The notes: generated from the letters alone by a model not told the origin. A stretch of 64,000 nt of DNA from Ursus arctos (GCF_023065955.2 NW_026622797.1:59579689-59643688), one strand, 5' to 3'. Positions 48,199-61,056 are shown, counted from the first letter of the stretch. Numbers and translations: made by a program.

Positions 48199-48395
48199 GG
48201 GGCGCCTGGGTGGCGCAGTCGTTAAGCGTCTGCCTTTGGCTCAGGGCGTGATCCCGGTGTTATGGGATGGAGCCCCACATCGGGCTCCTCCGCTGGGAGC
48301 CTGCTTCTTCCTCTCCCACTCCCCCTGCTTGTGTTCCCACTCTCGCTGGCTGTCTCTCTGTCAAATAAATAAATAAAATCTTAAAAAATAAAATA
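48199..48395 (+). mobile_element. Carnivore SINE (CGCAGTCGTTAAG type)
   Basis: The head is GGGGCGCCTGGGTGGCGCAG and the body GAGCCCCACATCGGGCTCCT, followed by an AAATAAATAAATAAAATCTT tail. Perfect duplications AAATATATTTTCCTT lie at 48184-48198 and 48396-48410. Confidence 0.96.
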
Positions 48396-48410
48396 AAATA
48401 TATTTTCCTT

Positions 48411-50784
48411 ATACACTCTAATATACTGTCTATATCAAGAGCAGCTATTACCCAAGGGTGATAGTGGCTGGTAAAGTAGCCTTACCTATATATTTCCACA
48501 GAAGCCATTCTCACTGAATGAGTTTCTTGCATACAAGGAACTCAGAGCTATTCAATACAGCTCAAAGCAGCTCTCCACTCTGACTTCAACATCATCCTCA
48601 TTTCTCCACTTTTACTCCTATATCATTCTCAGTTCTTCACTTCAATTCCTGCCATCATCCCTGGCACCTTCAGCCCATATGATCAACTCATCCAGCAATC
48701 TAAACTTGTGATTATTGTGCTAATCCCACTATATCCATGATTATGATAACTTGAATAAACTCATAAGCACCATCACACCCAGGGTCTGGAAATAACTCTA
48801 ACTGAAGTAATAAATTCCAAAATCTCACTCTTTCATTAGAAATTTGCATCCTTTTTACTTTTCCTCTACATCATTTTCACTGTACATGGGCTTCCCCCTC
48901 ATTGAGGTTTCCAATTCCATACCAATACCCTCTTTTCTCCCAGCTTCCTCTTAGATTCTCTACTCTGTATAATTAGCTAAGACCTCAAGATGCCCCAGTT
49001 CAACCACCCATTTACCCCAGACACTGCACCCAAGAATTCAGCCCAACACTTTTGCTGTTTTTATACCTGGGTTGCTTGTGGGATACATCGCTTTTAAAAT
49101 GTATTCTCTCACTTCAACCTGGCCCAGTGGGCTTTGGTCCTCTTTTATCGATCGGTTGTCAGCTGCTTCCTGTTCTTCAGAGTGCCCATTCAAAATACTC
49201 AGTGCTATCCTCAGAAGCTTTACTAATAGTGTGTGCCAGCATATGTTCAATCAACGCTCTTTGAAAAATAAAACAAACAGAACTCCTAATCTGAAGAGTT
49301 TGCTGATTTTCAAGCTGCAAATACTCCCTGTGTGGCCCATTTCAAGGTACTATGTGACATCACCAGATTGGAGAAGAAATGTATAATAAACAGCATGTCT
49401 TTCATGATATCTCCACCGAACACAATTTTATATCTGTGCTCAGACACAATAGATACAAATAACCTCAAGTGCATAGATAATATAGTAAACTGTAAAAAAA
49501 AATTATTAGGAAGTGATAAATGTTGAGTATTACCTTTGTTTTACTGTACTTTATTTAACTGTAAATTTATGTAATTTACACTATAATAATGGGCACGTTT
49601 AACAACTGACTGGCAAAATTCCTGAAAATTTAGCAATTAGCTCTACTAGACAGCACTAGCACATCATTGTTTCACCCATTATAAATCTTCACTTCTCTTT
49701 GCCAATGACCCTGCCTCATACTTTACTGAGAAAACAGACTGTATGTGATTTCCTCAATTTCTTGTCCCCGTATCTATAAATTTCTTTGCAATTTTACTCG
49801 CTCTGACCTCATTCCCAGCTGTCTCAGAAGTGTCTTTTATTCAGTTTAAGATGGATTCTTTCACCTTAGTTATTATGATTTCCTCCCACTAACCTCAGAA
49901 CTATGTGTTCTTGGCACTCCCTCTCTCTCCCATATTTCCAAGTGCTCTCTCTCTTAGTTCCATCCGTATAAACATATTCAAGATCTCCCATCAATTAAAT
50001 TAAAAACATCTCTTGATCCCTGACTCTATCTATGTCTACCTCTAGCCATCTGCATTTTTTATACCTGCCTATCATTTTTACCAGAAATCCCATAGGAAGA
50101 AGAGTGCTTATTAGCAGTTTTTATTTCCTCATTCTAGCACCTTTTTTCCCCTAAAATCTTACGACATTACTATGGAAAAAGCATGACTCACCCCCACAAT
50201 GCCAAACTTCAAAGATTTTTTTCTAGTTCTCAGATTGCTTTTAAGAAAATCCTTTCAACATTTGACCCTTTTGTACCTTCCCTCTTAAATTTTCTCTCCC
50301 CTTGACTTTTGCTTGGCCTTCAGCAATCTTCAGACCTGTGAGAGAATGGGTGGGGTATCTTCCATGAGCATGCCTGCAAGGATGATCAACCTGGCCTCTA
50401 TGCCAGGCAGGATGCTGGCCAGGATCACTAAATGTTTGCTGTGATGGAGGCTGGGAGAGCTTAAGTCTTTCCAGATACAGGGAGTAGAGAAGCTCTGTCC
50501 TGTTACCTTGAGAGGGGAGGATGACTTGGCAAACCAACTGGCTCCTATATTTATCCTCAATAATTGGATTGTTGCTGTTTATTGCATCCCAGCAGCTGGA
50601 CCTGAGACCCAATACCTAGACAGAAGAAAACAACACATCTAAGGGGATTCAGAAGAATGCAGAACATAATCAGAACACTCAAAACAGCTGACTCCTTTTG
50701 AAGTAGAATTGAAATGGAGTGAAAAACACAGCTCAAATAAAAAATAAGATCAGCCAAGGAGATTCAAATTTAATGTTTACACAC
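48411..50784. other. Single-copy stretch with a denser patch at 50240-50620
   Basis: No gene is supported. The 50240-50620 patch has higher GC and open antisense frames (50241-50612, 123 codons; 50330-50560). Its peptide shows no domain I recognise, and I see no matching splice signals that I trust. It may be an unrecognised old LTR, since the minus strand has a GCAATAAACAGC stretch. Confidence 0.4.
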
Positions 50785-50812
50785 CACACACACACACACA
50801 CACACACACACA
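50785..50812. repeat. (CA)n microsatellite
   Basis: About 14 CA units, uninterrupted. Confidence 0.97.
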
Positions 50813-52380
50813 ATGGACAATGAATGTTTCCAAAATAATGGTGATCTAGAATTGGCTTATTAGGTCAATTTTCCTCCTCTAAACCCAAACCAGGTGAAGT
50901 CTCAGAAGGAACAGGGATGGTAGGTCCTGGAACCTAATATAAGACTGTGAGAAACCCTGGGGAGATAAAAGGTAGTTGGGTTCTAGCACCAGAGAAAACC
51001 AGTAACTTCAAATAAGTAGAGGCCCACATGACACAGTTCACATGAATGGCAAACACCAGAAAGAAAACATTAAATGCTGCCCCAAACTAGAGAATAGGGT
51101 AGTATTAAGTGTTGTAGGAGGTCAAATGCTGGTCTCAAGAGCAATCTCACAGTCTTCAGTGAAATCAAGTATTCAAATACCCAATGACTCATCAATTCTG
51201 CTTCTGAGCATATCAGGGCCATTGGACATGGTTATACAGTTGTCTAGGTTGTGTGTTATGCAATTCCAGGGATCATCTTTCACATGGGTGATGCAAATGT
51301 GTACTATATATGAATTTACATATGAAAGTACACAGTCCAAACAAATATTAAATTGTTAAATTGATAACAAATTAAAAGATAAAATGAATGTGTAAAAGAC
51401 TTTTGATATAAATACATATAATTAATTGAAATAGATGGTTATATTCATTCTTAATAAAAGTGAAATACTAAGAATTCTTCATGTCTAATCTGTTTTCAGT
51501 AAAAGTCATCTATTACGGTTGAAGTCTTTAAAGATGTATGGGGACAAGAAAAGAGAATTATTTTTAAATAGCTACATCATACATAAAATTGTATCTTTTC
51601 TTATCTTGTTTTTTAAATTATTTTGTCTGACCTGCCAGTGAGAATTTTTCCCCTGACCTCTCATAATTCAATATCTGGAATCCAGAAAAATGGCTGTTTC
51701 CATCTGTTTCACTCAGAGTGATCAATATTTAGTTAAGTTCATGCATAATAATGAATATATATCTCCCAGAACGTGCTTTGTCAAATTTTGGTATATAATT
51801 TTGTCCAAGATCAGGACCTTGACAGAAGGGTATCTGCATTTTCATTTTATTTTACAAGGGATATGGGAATGCTGACTATCCACTTTCTACTTTTGTCACC
51901 ATATTATTGCTTTGTAAAGGAAAGCATTCTGCCACAGTGAAATAGACATGTGCTTCAGAAAATTCTCCCTTTAGGCCCAAACATGGGCTAACTTCAATAA
52001 ATGAAAGTGGCATAGTTTACAGAATTGGTTTCTCACTAAGTACTTGAGTTGAATCAGCTTTTTAGATGCCTTCAGATTTTTAAGGGAAGCAAAAGAAAAA
52101 GCATTCTTCCAAGCATCAAGAAAACACTTTACCACAGATAATTGTCCCATTTAATTTGCATTCCAATGCATACCAAACTGAAAACTAGCAATACTCAGAA
52201 GGCCAACCCGATGGAAGACTTCCCATCAAGTAATAAAATGATAGGTAATAAGAGGGAGGGGAAAGGGGCGGGAGAAATGGCTTAGTGGGGTCAATGGGTT
52301 AGTTGCAAATTTCCAAGTTCAAATGATCAGCCTTTCTTCCTGCCTCACTTACTACTTGTTACCAGCAACTCTTCTGCCAG
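50813..52380. other. Single-copy stretch
   Basis: No repeat recognised. A plus-strand frame at 51042-51359 (105 codons) shows no domain and is likely chance. Confidence 0.5.
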
Positions 52381-52403
52381 CAAGAAGAAGGAAAAAAAAA
52401 AGT

Positions 52404-52443
<40 letters not shown>

Positions 52444-52490
52444 AGAAAGAAAGGGAAAAAAAAAAGGAAGAAAGAAAGAAATTTTAAAAA
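52381..52490. repeat. Polypurine tract with (GAAA)n core
   Basis: Roughly 110 bases of almost pure purine; the only pyrimidine is a T near 52403. The GAAA core lies at 52405-52440, followed by A-runs and a second GAAAGAAA block. No SINE is attached. Confidence 0.95.
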
Positions 52491-54089
52491 CTTCCCAGAC
52501 AGCCTAAGAAATCAGCCGACAAACCTCATTATTGACGGCGTCAGGTGGTAAATCAGTGACAGAGGAAAATCAATGGTAAAAATATTTTTTAGTGGTGCAT
52601 ACAGATGAAGAGCCTCAGCAGCATTTCTTGATGGAAACCACGAAAGTCTGCAGCCACCCCTGAGTTACCACTTCATAGGAGGCAAGAACTTATCTGGTGC
52701 TTTAGGGTTACTAATTTGCCCTGTATGATTTCCTGTGTTGTACTGTGTGTAACTGTTTTCTGTGAAAAGAACAGAAAACAAAAGACACGGAGAGTACACT
52801 GACAGTGCAATGTAATTTCTCAGCAGTGTTTTGCTTTTGTGGATACGTATTACATATATGGGTATTTAATAAGTTTAAAGATTGGAAAGTTTAAGGTTGG
52901 AAAGCATGCCTAAATTGAAAAACATGTCAGTTTTTCATTTGAAGAGAGTATGTGAAAATAATTTTCATTGCATGGAAAGATAAAGCTCTAAAAATAATTC
53001 CATATCAAAGCATGCTTATTTAAGAATGGGAAAATGATAGTGAAGCAATTTTGAAGAATCGTCCTTATTTATAACCTATAGTACCAAAATACCCTTACAC
53101 TGCTTAACAATTTTCCTTCTAAATCATAGATCAGCTCAGATCAGAGCACTCTCCCAGCCCAAAGCTTGTGGATCCTATGAAGAAGTGATCAGACTAAGAT
53201 TAATCCTGGGTGAACTGGGGAGCTTGTGAAAGGGTATCACTAAAGTCAGGCTTACCCAGTTGCTAATGAAGTATAAGTTAGGTCCTCATATATACAGTTA
53301 TCTTCCAAGGTTCTGAGAGGAGCATTAAAAATCTTATATACATAATTATGAAGTCATTTTCCTAAAGAGGGTCTCCCAAAGTTGTAAACTTCAGGAACCA
53401 TAAAACTTGGATTTGCCCTTAGGTGTTACCCCGTGGAAGTCTACAGAGATGAATGTGTTCCTTAGTAAAAAAAGGAGAACCTATTAGTCTGCCAGAGTTG
53501 TATCCTCTTCAGGGGAGAAAAACTATCTCTTGAAATAGATTATGAGACTTTTACCAAGGAGTGAGAATGCAGAACCCCACTTCAAGGTAAAAATAGTACA
53601 GAATTCCTAACAAGATTTTATTTACCCTCTTAGAGGAAATGAAGTACAGTTTAACAAGTATTACTATAAGTAGTTTATAAACCACATATATTTTTTACTT
53701 GCATTTGTATTATATTTTTTAAAAATTTGTATTATACATAGCTTCTTTCCACATACTGATTTGCAGTGAAATACCCAAAATTGTCTTTAAGCCTGTGATG
53801 AGCCAGGAAGCCTTTGTCCTTCCCAGAGACAATCTCAGATGAACAGGACTAGAAAAGGCAGTGGTAGAAACTTAAAGGAAGAAAATAAGCTGATTAAGTC
53901 CACGAGTCTGTAGGAAGACAGAAATGAGAGAAGAGGAAGTAAGATCAGAGTGGCTTAAAACTTTCAAGCCAAGATGAATACTTTCTCTAATGCCTCACAG
54001 TCAAGTCAACCCATCACGAAACCTCATTGGGTCTTACTCTAAAATATTTCCAGATCATTTTCTTTTGTCACCTTTTCTACCACTACCAC
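52491..54089. other. Single-copy stretch
   Basis: No gene or named repeat found. Confidence 0.55.
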
Positions 54090-54800
54090 CCAAGCCATTA
54101 TCCTGTCTTGCCTGATTCTTCCAGCTGTCTCCAGACTCTCCTCCCTAATTCTATCCTTCACCTTCCCCACACTCCCGGTTATTCTCTGCATAGCAGTCAG
54201 AGTGATCCTTTTAAAACAGAAGTCAGGTCACGTCATTCTCTGCTCAGACTAAAATGTAATTCTAAAAATGGCCCACAAGGTCCTTTGTAATCTGCATTTC
54301 TTACCTCACTCCTCTATCATCTTTCTGCCTTATTTTTTATTTATTTCTCCCTTGATTACTCTGCTCCAGCAATACTGGCCTTCTTGCTGCTCCCCAACCA
54401 TATCAGGCACACTTCTACCTCAAGGCCTTCCCACTTCCTGTTCTCTCCAGATATCCACATGGGTCACTTCCTCCCTTTTTCAGGTTTGGCTCACATGTTA
54501 CCCTTTAACCAACACTTCTTTGGCCATCATATCTAAAATTGCAGGTTTCCCATCGACATTGCTTATCTCTCTTCTTGTATTTATTTTTCACATTAGCATT
54601 TACTGCCATTGATAACTGTATATTTTATTTTATTTTTGCTCACCGTCTGCTGCTTCACAGTAGGTGTGAGGACTGTAAGGGAAAGGCTTTTTGTCTTTTG
54701 CTTACTGCTCAATTCCAAGTGCCTAGAATGGGTCAGGCACTTAGTAATAACTGTTGAGCAAGTACTCCTTGAAGGAATGAATACGTTAATGAGTGATTGA
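54090..54800 (+). mobile_element. L2-type LINE fragment
   Basis: Sense-order text includes GTGATCCTTTTAAAACAGAA, GGCCCACAAGGTCCTTTGTA, CTGGCCTTCTTGCTGCTCCC and a 3' part CCAAGTGCCTAGAATGGGTC ending in a GAATGAAT-type tail. It lacks a coding frame. The family label L2 is from memory; the repeat itself is clear. Confidence 0.65.
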
Positions 54801-54849
54801 GCGGAAGAACAATACATGTGGAACTCTCAAATTAGCTTCTAATTGTCTT

Positions 54850-55310
54850 TAGTATAACTTAAACTCTTTTGCAAATCATTAGAAGTCCTTCATAACGTAT
54901 CTTCAACTGATTTTTCTAGAGTCATTGCTTACCATTGTCCCTCTATACTCTGCCAAGCAGAAAGGGAAATCAATCTATCCGTTACCTTCTTAACACCCCA
55001 GGCACTTTCATGCCTCATTCTCTTGTTCACACTGTGCTGTCTCCCTGGAAAGTCTCTTTTTATCTTTTCTTCATTCTTTCCTTAGCTAATTCCTGCACAT
55101 CTCTAGAGACCTAATTCCAATGGCTTTTTCCTCTGTGAAGTCGTCTGTGACTCTCCTAGACAGAATTAATTAATCCCTACACAGTGCTTCCAGAGTAGAT
55201 TTTATGTGTCTCTTTTAAAACAATCAAATTATAACACAGTTATTTATAACCCCAGCATGGAATACAGTGTCTGACACATAATAAATATTTGCTGAATAAA
55301 TCAATATCTA
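54850..55310 (+). mobile_element. Second L2-type LINE fragment
   Basis: The same family is repeated in the same orientation: CATTAGAAGTCCTTCATAAC, CTCTTGTTCACACTGTGCTG, and a 3' end of CATAATAAATATTTGCTGAA with TAAATCAATATC. It may be a separate insertion or a duplicated piece. Confidence 0.65.
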
Positions 55311-55384
55311 AGAGCTCCATCTTTCTAGGTTAATCCTGATAGTGTTTTGCCACTGATTTCTTACCAACCTGTCTATACCCATAT

Positions 55385-55625
55385 TACTGTCATGATTATT
55401 GATAATTAATATCCATTAAGTACTCACCACATGCCCCACACTGTTTAAAACACTTTACAAATAAGATTTTGTATCATTATTATAAACACTTTCCTTATAA
55501 GTCCTGCTTGAGGAAACCAAATCATCATAGGGCTTAGGAAAGTTGAGGAAACTGAGTCATTATATAGTTAATAAAGGTCTGCTTCCTGAAAATGTGCTTT
55601 TGTCCATGAAGCTATAGCATCTCCC
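55385..55625 (-). mobile_element. MIR SINE, antisense
   Basis: TAAGTACTCACCACATGCCC, ACACTTTACAAATAAGATTT and GTTGAGGAAACTGAGTCATT follow antisense MIR order. Confidence 0.75.
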
Positions 55626-56425
55626 AGAGAAATGGTTTATCCAGAAAGCCTGTGCTGAGTAAGAAACTATTCAAATATACAACATCTTTCACTTTCTTAG
55701 TGTTATTAGTAGAGCATATCTTCACAAGGCATATAAACCTCATTATATTAAAGAATATTAGACTGAATCATGGTCCATTGACAATATGTGAGTGATGCTC
55801 CAAAATGTGTATAAATTCTGGAAGATTCATGGAATTAACCAACGAAGCACTAAATACTTTAATAAATGGTAACAGAATGGAAAAAGTGTTGCCCTGTGAA
55901 TAGAAATTTCCATACAAGAATTTCCCCCTCCTACACAAAAAGAATTAGCTCCAAAGAAAGACTGGGGATTTATCGGTATACCCATCCAACCCTCTTTCTA
56001 GCCATCAGTTTAGCTGCCCTCATTGATCTTAAATAACCTTTTAAAGAGAAAGGTAAAAAATGAAACCCACACATGAAAAGGGGTGATGTACTTGTGAAGG
56101 ACTACTCATACAAGGGAGTTGTAGAATGAAAGGGGAACTTAACACTTATATTTAATATCTCAAGAACACTCCTAGATTTTAATCCCATTTTAAGAAGCAG
56201 CAAAACAGATTTTAAAAAGTTAGTTGGGAATTCTACTTTCCAGTCTGGAAAGGAAGAGCATCAGAAAAGGAATAAGTGCAAGTGAAATAAAAACACTTAT
56301 TTCTCAAGCCCTTAATTGATTTACCAGACAGCAGTTTTTAAAAAAATAATAATAGCAACAATGTGTTTATTAAGTATACATATTATATATGTGTATGCAT
56401 GTGTATAACTATATATATTGTATAT
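55626..56425. other. Single-copy stretch
   Basis: Nothing recognised except TA/TG-rich sequence at 56375-56425. Confidence 0.55.
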
Positions 56426-56779
56426 ATTGACCCTTGACCAACATGGGGGTCAGGGGCATCAACTCCCATGAATTCAAAAATCTATATATAACTTTTGACT
56501 CCTCAAAAACTTAACCACTAATAACTTACTATTGACTGGAAGCCTTACCAATAACAAAACAAAAATAATCAATTAACATACATTTTGCATGTTATATGTA
56601 TTATATATTGCATTCTTATGCAGTATTATTCTTACTTTACTAAGTAAGCTAGAGAGAAGAAAGTGCTATTAAGAAAATCATAAGTAAGAGAAAATACATT
56701 TAAGATACTGTATTGTAAAAAAAATCCAAGTATAAGCAGACCCCTGCATTTCAAACCTATGCTGTTCAAGGGTCCACTG
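56426..56779 (-). mobile_element. TcMar-Tigger-like DNA transposon, reverse orientation
   Basis: It starts ATTGACCCTTGACCAACATG and ends CTGTTCAAGGGTCCACTG, imperfect inverted termini. The body AACTTTTGACTCCTCAAAAA, ATTTTGCATGTTATATGTAT and AATCCAAGTATAAGCAGACC is the reverse complement of the family seen at 37722-38074. Length is about 354 bases; no transposase. Confidence 0.82.
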
Positions 56780-58033
56780 TGTGTGCGTTTGTATGTACAT
56801 ACACACAACACATACATACTGTATATGATATAATGTCATTTGAAAGTGAACTTGGATTATTTGTAAATGTATACTGCAAACTATAGGTGAATCATCAAAA
56901 ATGGTAAAAAAAAAAAATAGAAGGAAAGAACAAGGGCAACAAATTTTTAAAAATGTGAAAAATATGGTAGATCTTATTCTAACTATATCTATTACCACTT
57001 TAAAGTTCAGTGGTCTAAATACACCAATAAAGGACAAACTATTTTCAGAATGGATCAAAAAACTAGATCCAATGATATGTTTTCTATAGGAAACTCACTT
57101 TTAAACGTAGAAGCATGTATCTATTTAAAGTAAATGAATGGAGAAAGACATGCCAATTCTAACATTAATTAAAAGAAAGCAGGTATAGTTACATTAATTT
57201 CAGACAGAACTGATTTCAGAGCAAAAAAAAAGTTATCAGGGATAAAGAGAAACATTAAATAATATTAACAGGGGGTCAACAGTAAAGATGTAATAATCCT
57301 TAACATCTATGCATCAAAATATGTGAGAGCATCAAAATATGTGATGCAAAAAATGATAGAATTTCAAGGATAAACAAATGAATCCACTCTCATAGCTGTA
57401 GATGTCAACACTCTTCTACCAGAAATGAACAGATCCAGCAGACAGAAAATCTGTAAGGATATAGTTGAGCTTAACAGTGCCTACAATCAATTGGATACAA
57501 TGGAACGCACAGAATACTTCATCCAATAGCAGCAGATTATACATTCTTCTCCGACTTATAAGGATCATTCACCAAAATAGACCACATTCTGGATCATAAA
57601 GCACACTTAACAAATCTAAAAGAATAAAAATCATACAATGTCTGCTTTTATACCACAATGGAATTAAACTAGACAACAGTAAACAGAAAAGTAGCTGGCA
57701 AATCCCAATATATGTGGTAAATAAACAATAAACTTCTAAATAACACATGGGTCAAAGAAGATCAAGAGAAATTACAAAATATTTAGAACTAAATGAACAT
57801 GAAAATATAATCTGTCAAAATTTGTAGGATGCAGTGAAAACAGTATTTAGAGGGAGAGTCATAGCATTGAATGCATATATTAGAAAAGAAGTAAGATCTA
57901 AAATCCATAATCTAAGCTTCCAATTTAGGAAACTAGAAAAAGAAGAGCAAATTAATTCCCAAGTAAGAATAATAAAAGAAATAATAAAAATTAGAATAAG
58001 AATCAATGAAATTGAAAAGAAGAAATCAATGGA

Positions 58034-58231
58034 GGGGCGCCTGGGTGGCTTAGTTGTTAAGTTTCTGCCTTCAGCTCCCGGCGTGATCCCAGCATTCTGG
58101 GATTGAGCCCCACATCGGGCTCCTCCACTGGGAGTCTCTTTCTTCCTCTCCCACTCCCCCTGCTTGTGTTCCCTCTCTCGCTGGCTGTCTCTCTCTGTCA
58201 AATAAATAAAAATCTTAAAAAAAAAAAAAGA
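58034..58231 (+). mobile_element. Carnivore SINE in L1 ORF2
   Basis: The head GGGGCGCCTGGGTGGCTTAG leads to a canonical body and tail. Duplications GAAGAAATCAATGGAG lie at about 58018-58033 and 58236-58251. The antisense open frame at 57815-58246 spans L1 and SINE and is not a gene. Confidence 0.95.
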
Positions 58232-58262
58232 AGAAGAAGAAATCAATGGAGAAAATCAATAA

Positions 58263-58436
58263 AACCAAAAGCTGGTTCTTTGAAAATCAATAAATCAATT
58301 TTGGATAAGCCCTAGCCAGGATAACCAAAAGCTGGTTCTTTGAAAATCAATAAATCAATTTTGGAAAACCAAAAGCTGGTTCTTTGAAAATCAATAAATC
58401 AATTTTGGATAAGCCCTAGCCAGGATAACCAGGATA
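58263..58436. repeat. Three-copy tandem array within L1 ORF2
   Basis: Copies begin AACCAAAAGCTGGTTCTTTG at 58263, 58323 and 58367, giving periods of 60 and 44. The middle copy lacks the TAAGCCCTAGCCAGGAT end present in copies 1 and 3. The copies are otherwise nearly identical, so the array is far younger than the L1 around it. Confidence 0.93.
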
Positions 58437-59382
58437 AAAAAAGAGTAAACAAATTACTAGTGTCAGAAAGGAATGGGGGCTATCACTATTGCTCCTATCA
58501 TATTAAAAGGATAATAAAGGAATATTATGAACAATTCTATGTCCCCAAATTGGTTAACCTAAATGAAAAGAAGCAGTTCTGAAACACAATCTTCTAAAAC
58601 CCATACAAGAATAACAAAGTGAACAGGCCTAAATTAGTTAAAGAAATTGAGTCAATAATTAATAATCTTCCCAAACAGAAAGCATGAAGCCCAGATGGGT
58701 TCACTGGTGAATTCTACAACGATTTTAAAAAAGAAATTATACTGATTCCCTACAATCTCTTCCAGAAGATAGAAGCAAAGGGAATACTTCCTAACTTATT
58801 CTAAGGCCAGCATTACTTTAATACCAGAGCTAGAGAATGACATTACAAGAAAAGAAAACCACAACACTGTATTATTCATGAGCACAGATACAAATCCCTC
58901 ACAGAATATTGACACATCAAATCCAATAATGTATAATAAGAATTATATACTACAACCAAGTTGGATTTATCCTAGGCATGCAAGCCTGGATCAACATTCA
59001 ATAATCAATTAATGTAATCCATCACATCAACAGGCTAAAGAAGAAAAATCACGTGATAATATCAACAGATACAGAAAAAGCATTTGACAAAGTGCAATAT
59101 GCATTCATGATAAAAACTCTCAGTAAACTAGGAATAGAAGGAAGCTTCTTCAATTTGATAATATCTACTGGAAACCTACAGCTGAAAATAAACCAACCAT
59201 CCAACCAAACAAACAAAAAAACTCTACAGCTAACAAAATACTTATTGGTGAGAAACTCAAAGCTTTCCCATTAAGATCAGAAATATGGCAAGAATGTTCC
59301 TTCTCAAAACTTCATTTCAACATCAGGACTGGAAGTACTAATTAATGCAATAAGATGAGAAAAGGAAATAAAAGATACACCA

Positions 59383-59590
59383 ATTATGGACTCTGAGAAA
59401 CAAACTGAGGGCTTCAGAGGGGAGGGAGGCGGGGGAATGAGATAGGCTGGTGATGGGTAGTAAGGAGGGCCCGTGTTGCATGGTGCACTGGGTGTTATAC
59501 ACAACTAATGAGTCATGGAACTTTACATCAAAAACCAGGGATGTACTGTATGGTGACTAATATAATATAATAAAAAATATTATTATAAAA
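59383..59590 (+). mobile_element. Very short, 5'-truncated young L1 (3' UTR only)
   Basis: It begins GGACTCTGAGAAACAAACTG, contains GCACTGGGTGTTATACACAA and GTACTGTATGGTGACTAATA, and ends in TAATAAAAAATATTATTATA plus A-run. AAAAGATACAC lies on both sides (about 59370 and 59588). It is about 205 bases of carnivore L1 3' UTR with no coding part. Confidence 0.9.
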
Positions 59591-59713
59591 AAAAGATACA
59601 CTGATTGGGAAGGCTGAAATAAAACTGTGTATTTTTCCAGATGATATGATCTCTATGTAGAAAATCTGGATCAATTAAACAAATCCTGGAAGTAGAGAGT
59701 TATTAATAGATTG

Positions 59714-59899
59714 TGGGGATGGCAGTGTGGCTCAGTCGGTTAAGCATCTGCCTTCAGCTCGGGTTGTAATCCCAGGGTCCTGACACTGAGTCCCACATTG
59801 GGCTTCTTGCTCAGCAGAGAGCCTGCTTCTCCCTCTTCATGCAGTTCCCCCTGCTTGTGTTCTCTCTCTCTCTCTGACAAATAAATGAAATCTTAAAAA
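59714..59899 (+). mobile_element. Carnivore SINE in old L1
   Basis: GGATGGCAGTGTGGCTCAGT, the tRNA-like GTTAAGCATCTGCC, a CTCTCTCTCTCTGAC stretch and an ACAAATAAATGAAATCTTA tail. The head is diverged. The tail continues into an AAAT microsatellite. Confidence 0.92.
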
Positions 59900-59914
59900 A
59901 AATAAATAAATGAA

Positions 59915-59950
<36 letters not shown>
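59900..59950. repeat. (AAAT)n SINE-tail microsatellite
   Basis: About 12 AAAT units with one TGAA interruption, directly after the SINE tail. Confidence 0.95.
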
Positions 59951-59952
<2 letters not shown>

Positions 59953-61056
59953 TTTAAAAATAGCAAGATTGTATGATACAGAAGTCATTTACTTTTCTCT
60001 ATACCAGCAATGAACAGGTGGGATTTGAAATTGAAAACACAATACCATTTCCATTAGTACCCCTCAAAATGAAATATTTAGGTATAAATCTAACAGAATT
60101 TATACAAGACCTATATATAGAAAACTACAAAACTCTGATGAAAGAAATCAACGTAGCTAAATAATGGAGCTAATATTCCATGTTCATGAAGACTGACCCC
60201 TGGAAAGATGTCAGTTCTTTCTAACTTGATCTACAGATTCAACAATTCCAGTTAAAATCCCAGAAAGGTTTTGGTGGAAACCAACAAACTAATTCTAAAT
60301 TTTATGGACAGATAAAAACCCAGAATGGCCAATAAAACATTGAAGGAAAAGAACAAAGCCAGAAGACTGACACTATGCAACTTCAAAATTTATCATAAGC
60401 TTACAGTAATCAAGACAGTGTTTTATCAAGTGAAAGAATAGACAGATAGCTTAATGGCACTGCATGAAAAGCCCAGTAATAGATATGACCCACATGGATA
60501 CAGTCACCTTTACAAAGGAGTAAAGGCAATCCAATGACACAAAGATAGTCTTTTCAACAATGGTCCTAGAATAACTAGAAATCCATATGTAAAAAATTGA
60601 ATCTAAACATAGACCTTTACAAAAATTAGCTCAAATTGCATCATAGACCTATATATAAAATTAAAACTATAAAACTCCTACAAGATAAGATAGGAGAAAA
60701 CTTCAATAACCTCAATAACCTCAGTATGGTGATGATTTCAGATACAACACTAAAGGAATAATCCATGAATGAAGGAATCGATAAGCTGGGCCTAATTAGA
60801 ATTAAAACTTCTATTTTGTGATATGCACTATCAAGGGAATAAGAAGACAAGACACAGACTGGAAAAAATTATTTGCAAATCACATTTCTGATAAAGGACT
60901 ATTGTAAAAAATATACAAATGGCCCTTAAAATTCAACAATAAGAAAACAAACAACCTGATTTAAAAATGTGCCAAAGACCTGAACAGACACCTACCAAAG
61001 AAGGTATAAAAATGGCAAATAAGCATATGAAAAGATATCCCACATCACATGTATTT

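Noticed and set aside
50241..50612. Possible gene (123-codon minus frame)
   Set aside because: No domain, start context or trusted splice borders; kept only as a finding about composition.
51042..51359. 105-codon plus-strand frame
   Set aside because: No recognisable domain, no upstream promoter or splice context; length possible by chance.
54027..54612. Plus-strand frames of 87 and 114 codons
   Set aside because: They fall inside an L2-type repeat; CT-rich composition leaves few stops.
57815..58246. 143-codon minus-strand frame, longest in the window
   Set aside because: It runs antisense through L1 ORF2 and a SINE; it has no independent coding character.
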